Assembly: GCA_910587555.1 (NCBI GenBank)
Contig: CAJULV010000010.1
Span: 1-7,915, forward strand
Direction: 5' to 3'
DNA: 7,915 nt
Source: an uncultured Acetatifactor sp.
Lineage (GTDB): Bacteria > Bacillota > Clostridia > Lachnospirales > Lachnospiraceae
Below, piece by piece: positions 5,919 to 7,915 of this stretch (position 1 is the stretch's first letter; the number at the start of each line of letters is the position of its first letter). The position numbers were made by a program, and so were the translations under genes. Under the pieces are notes generated by a model. It saw nothing but the letters and a program-made list of their open reading frames with translations, was not told the origin of the DNA and did no database searches.

Positions 5919-6160
5919 AAAACAACCTTTTATCCACTTTCCATATCTCTCCTAAATTTTTGCTTTTCTGCACTTCCCAGCCTTCCTCAAAACTTCGCCC
6001 TTACTTGTGATATATTTCCCCATAACATGCCTAAGTGTGATAATTTTCATAGTATTATCTTAAAACAACTTTTGCCAACCCTCTATTTCCCGCCTAAATC
6101 TTAGCTTTCCTGCACTTTCTGGCCTTCCTCAAAACTTCGCCTTTACTTATGGTATGGCGC
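5919..6160 (-). repeat. Imperfect tandem duplication, period about 142 bp, next to rlmH
   Basis: Two diverged copies of the same roughly 95-base stretch lie head to tail: one from 5919 to about 6018, the other from 6062 to about 6160. Shared blocks, in order, are AAAACAAC, a pyrimidine-rich stretch, CCTAAAT, CTGCACTT, CCTTCCTCAAAACTTCGCC and then the attachment-like repeat itself (copies D and E). Matching landmarks are offset by 142-143 bases. The unit is therefore the sequence following the rlmH stop codon plus the gene end, present twice. Confidence 0.75.
5994..6060 (-). repeat. rlmH-end attachment-like repeat, copy D
   Basis: The most diverged copy, in the same orientation. On the minus strand it encodes Gly-Glu-Ile-Tyr-His-Lys-stop (stop at 6001-6003), keeping the RlmH ending although the bases differ from B, C and E. 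The right arm (ATGCCTAAGTGTG) and the AT-rich tail resembling AGTATTATCTT align with copies B and C. It lies 142 bases from the true rlmH end and forms the right border of the Nudix/DinB-like module. Confidence 0.65.
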
Positions 6161-6175
6161 CCCCTGTATAATACG
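6136..6175 (-). repeat. rlmH 3' end, copy E of the attachment-like repeat
   Basis: The real end of rlmH: the minus strand reads GGG GCG CCA TAC CAT AAG TAA (Gly-Ala-Pro-Tyr-His-Lys-stop, stop at 6143-6145), followed by GGCGAAG as in copy D. The 13 bases CCATACCATAAGT, the TAA stop and flanking bases match copies B and C. The upstream half (GTATTATAC, in coding sequence) still resembles the GTATGATAT of the other copies. This ties the repeat family to a gene end and points to it as the chromosomal attachment site. Confidence 0.75.
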
Positions 6176-6622
6176 AAAAGCCCGGTAAACCTGCTCTGCC
6201 AGGATCACCCGCATCAGCTGATGCGGAAAGGTCATGTCTGAAAAGCTTAAGGCCATGTCTGCCCTCCTGCGCACGGACTCATGCAGGCCCAGGGACCCCC
6301 CAATGACAAACACAATATGGCTGGTTCCCTTGACCGCCAGGCCTTCCATCCATCCCGCAAACCCTTCTGAAGTCAGGCGTTTCCCCTCAATCTCCAGAGA
6401 ACAGACAAAGGCGTCCTCCCGGATTTTCTCCAGAAGGCGCCTTCCCTCTTTTTCCCTGATCTGCTCCTCCAAGGCCGCACCTGCCCCGTCAGGCGTCTTT
6501 TCATCCGCCACTTCCAGGATTTCCAGTTTGCAGTATCTGCTTAACCGTTTCTCATATTCTGCAACAGCGTCCCTGTAAAATTTCTCCTTTATTCTGCCTA
6601 CACATGCAATGGTGATTTTCAA
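6143..6622 (-). CDS. rlmH: 23S rRNA (pseudouridine1915-N3)-methyltransferase RlmH
   Basis: Full-length RlmH (159 residues, the family's normal size), a SPOUT-class enzyme that uses S-adenosylmethionine to methylate pseudouridine 1915 in helix 69 of 23S rRNA in the assembled ribosome. Visible features are the N-terminal MKITIACVGRIKEKFYRDA, the AdoMet-binding loop FVIGGSLGLHE (105-115), and the knot segment FPHQLMRVILAEQVYRAFRI, ending GAPYHK. The start is a TTG at 6622, with GAGGG six or seven bases before it; no better ATG fits the conserved N-terminus. The gene lies 55 bases after the zinc-ribbon gene, probably in the same operon. Its last codons are the E copy of the attachment-like repeat; staphylococcal SCC elements also insert at this gene end. 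The enzyme looks intact. Confidence 0.97.
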   Translation of the reverse strand: MKITIACVGRIKEKFYRDAVAEYEKRLSRYCKLEILEVADEKTPDGAGAALEEQIREKEGRRLLEKIREDAFVCSLEIEGKRLTSEGFAGWMEGLAVKGTSHIVFVIGGSLGLHESVRRRADMALSFSDMTFPHQLMRVILAEQVYRAFRIIQGAPYHK

Positions 6623-6677
6623 ATTGTTCCCTCACTATGCGGATTCCCGCTGATACTTTTGACTGTCACACTGTGGT

Positions 6678-7352
6678 TCAGCTGTTTTCCTCATCTGCAC
6701 CGTAAACCATCTCATAGACGGTGTCATCAATGAGCTTTTCCAAAAATCCCTGGTCCAGATTCAGAAACTGATGGTTCAGCTTTGCCTTGATGGCCTCAAA
6801 ACGCCTGAAATAAAGGATTTCCATAGATGGCTTTTCCTCAATTCCAATCTGCTGGTCCAGATCTTCCTTGCGAAGGTTTTGCCTGCACCAATCCAGGAGA
6901 GCCGTTTTAACAGAATTTTCCGATTCCGCGCTTTTTTCAAATATCAGGGCATTTTTCATGGATATGATGCCGGCTACCAGAAACAGGATAAATACGGCAG
7001 CCATCACACCATAGAACAGATAGGCATTACTGAAATGCAGAGGAATCATTCCTGTGATTCCCAATATCAAAACAGCGATTCCAAAGCCTCCCACCGCCAT
7101 TAAAACCCATGCGGAAGAGCGGTTTTCACTGGCACGCTCAGCATTATCCCGATACGGAATCCTGCTGCTTTCACCCTTTCCCCTGCTTTGGGACGCCCCC
7201 GCCTTCTCCTCCGCTGCTTCGGAAGAAAAATCAGCAGGCTGTTCCGCCTCCAGCCGCACAAACGTCTCCTCATCCACAAGCACACTTCCGCAATCGGCAC
7301 ATACCGAAAAACCTTCCCTATACTCATTTTTGCATTTTGGACACCAAGGCAT
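6678..7352 (-). CDS. Zinc-ribbon membrane protein of unknown function
   Basis: A 224-residue protein with an N-terminal zinc ribbon (C4-x2-C7 and C18-x2-C21: WCPKCKNEY and CADCGSVLVDE), a charged, low-complexity linker rich in Glu, Ser and Arg (about 35-78), two membrane segments (about 81-103 and 110-131) and a C-terminal soluble domain of about 90 residues with an acidic end. Zinc ribbon and C-terminal domain should be on the same side of the membrane, probably the cytoplasm. I do not know a function; proteins of this kind are common beside rlmH in Lachnospiraceae as I recall it, so I take it as a core gene. The ATG at 7352 has GTAGGT about seven bases upstream. It lies between the Dabb gene (49-base gap) and rlmH (55-base gap), consistent with one operon. 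Confidence 0.75.
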   Translation of the reverse strand: MPWCPKCKNEYREGFSVCADCGSVLVDEETFVRLEAEQPADFSSEAAEEKAGASQSRGKGESSRIPYRDNAERASENRSSAWVLMAVGGFGIAVLILGITGMIPLHFSNAYLFYGVMAAVFILFLVAGIISMKNALIFEKSAESENSVKTALLDWCRQNLRKEDLDQQIGIEEKPSMEILYFRRFEAIKAKLNHQFLNLDQGFLEKLIDDTVYEMVYGADEENS

Positions 7353-7401
7353 ACTGTTTACCTACTTTCCTCTTCTGAATTGAAACAGAACAAAGCTGAT
7401 A

Positions 7402-7710
7402 TTATTTAGACGTAAATTCATAATCCATGCAGGCCCTGTTACAGGTAACGCTCCGCACGTATTTTCCTGCTTCCACATGTGCCGGATGATTCTGGTAAGC
7501 CATCAGCGCATCCAGCGTCTCAAACGTGGAAATTAACGCAATGTCACGGTTGCTGGAGGACAACTGATTCTGAACCACCTGAAGCGCAACCGCTCCGGGA
7601 ACCAACGCCCTGATAGGTTCCAGCAAGGCCTTCATCTTCTCTGCCGCTTCCTTCTTCTCTTCTCCGGAAAGCCCCTCCGCAAAATCCCATAATACAATAT
7701 GTTTTACCAT
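7402..7710 (-). CDS. Dabb-domain (stress-responsive alpha/beta barrel) protein
   Basis: A 102-residue single-domain protein of the Dabb family, a dimeric ferredoxin-like alpha/beta barrel. Features seen are the N-terminal strand MVKHIVLWDF, a long amphipathic helix (about 15-35), a central strand with the RDIALISTFETLDALMAYQ pattern, the HPAHVEAGKYV segment common in the family, and a final short strand. Bacterial members have no settled function; some relatives are cyclases, and plant members respond to stress. The ATG at 7710 follows GGGAG at about seven bases. It is probably the first gene of the Dabb / zinc-ribbon / rlmH cluster within this window. Confidence 0.88.
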   Translation of the reverse strand: MVKHIVLWDFAEGLSGEEKKEAAEKMKALLEPIRALVPGAVALQVVQNQLSSSNRDIALISTFETLDALMAYQNHPAHVEAGKYVRSVTCNRACMDYEFTSK

Positions 7711-7751
7711 AAAATTCTCCCAAGTCTTTTAAATATATCAATATATTTCCA

Positions 7752-7773
7752 GGCCGGCTGCTTCCAGCCAGCC
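7752..7773 (-). terminator. GC-rich hairpin upstream of the Dabb gene
   Basis: Nine-base arms (GGCCGGCTG at 7752-7760 and CAGCCAGCC at 7765-7773, one mismatch) with a 4-base loop. No T-run follows on either strand, so it is at best a weak terminator for a gene beyond the right edge; it may instead be part of the repeat structure next to it. Confidence 0.35.
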
Positions 7774-7783
7774 CGGAATGCCT

Positions 7784-7915
7784 TTCCGACTCCTCATGGC
7801 TGGCCATGGGTGCTGCATTACCTACTGCTTAAGTATTCGTCTATCCCTTTCGCAGCCGCCTTCCGACTCCTCATGGCTGGCCATGGGTGCTGCATTACCT
7901 ACTGCTTAAGTATTC
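7784..7915. repeat. 77-bp tandem repeat running off the right edge
   Basis: Bases 7784-7838 are repeated without a difference at 7861-7915, a period of 77 bases, and the window ends inside the second copy, so more may follow. Each copy holds the perfect inverted repeat CATGGC-TG-GCCATG. The period is not a multiple of three and all three minus-strand frames have stops within the unit, so it is non-coding in the direction of the neighbouring genes. It may be an intergenic repeat family of the host. Confidence 0.85.

Noticed and set aside
249..6175. CRISPR array
   Set aside because: Copies are spaced irregularly (108, 3,969, 1,668 and 142 bases) and contain gene-end codons; there are no spacers of uniform length.
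7544..7807. 87-codon minus-strand frame beginning in the 77-bp repeat
   Set aside because: Overlaps the well-supported Dabb gene in another frame and starts inside repeat sequence.

Overview
The window looks like a low-to-medium GC Gram-positive anaerobe of the Clostridia, most likely Lachnospiraceae. This is inferred from protein style, strong AGGAGG-type ribosome binding sites and the zinc-ribbon/rlmH neighbourhood; no rRNA or marker phylogeny is available. Every gene I can support lies on the minus strand, so transcription runs right to left.

Right part (about 6143-7915): housekeeping chromosome, visibly GC-richer. In transcription order it holds a Dabb-domain protein, a zinc-ribbon membrane protein and rlmH (23S rRNA pseudouridine-1915 methyltransferase, TTG start), with gaps of 49 and 55 bases. 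A 77-bp tandem repeat runs off the right edge.

Left part (about 249-6142): an AT-richer accessory island that begins exactly at the rlmH stop codon. Its key feature is five direct copies (A-E, from 249, 357, 4326, 5994 and 6136) of a partly palindromic element of about 45-70 bp. Copy E is the true 3' end of rlmH. Each other copy, read on the minus strand, still spells the end of RlmH: Gly-x-x-Tyr-His-Lys-stop. This is what repeated site-specific integration at the 3' end of rlmH would leave, because each integration rebuilds the gene end. Staphylococcal SCC elements use the same site (orfX/rlmH). The copies divide the island into four intervals: A-B (108 bp, no gene), B-C (3,969 bp: frameshifted Rpn-family nuclease gene, Zn-dependent phospholipase C-like protein, DeoR-type regulator, CPBP membrane protease), C-D (1,668 bp: Nudix hydrolase and a protein with HicB-like and DinB-like parts) and D-E (142 bp, an imperfect tandem duplication of the rlmH-proximal site). 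No recombinase gene lies in the window.

How the genes may work together: the DeoR-type regulator and phospholipase-like gene form a two-gene operon (29-base gap) with a good promoter. The CPBP gene has its own strong terminator. All cargo is co-directional with rlmH, and I see no terminator between rlmH and the first cargo gene, so read-through from the housekeeping operon is possible. The most noteworthy reading is a modular, cassette-like SCC-like island in a clostridial host whose mobilising recombinase lies outside the window or acts in trans.
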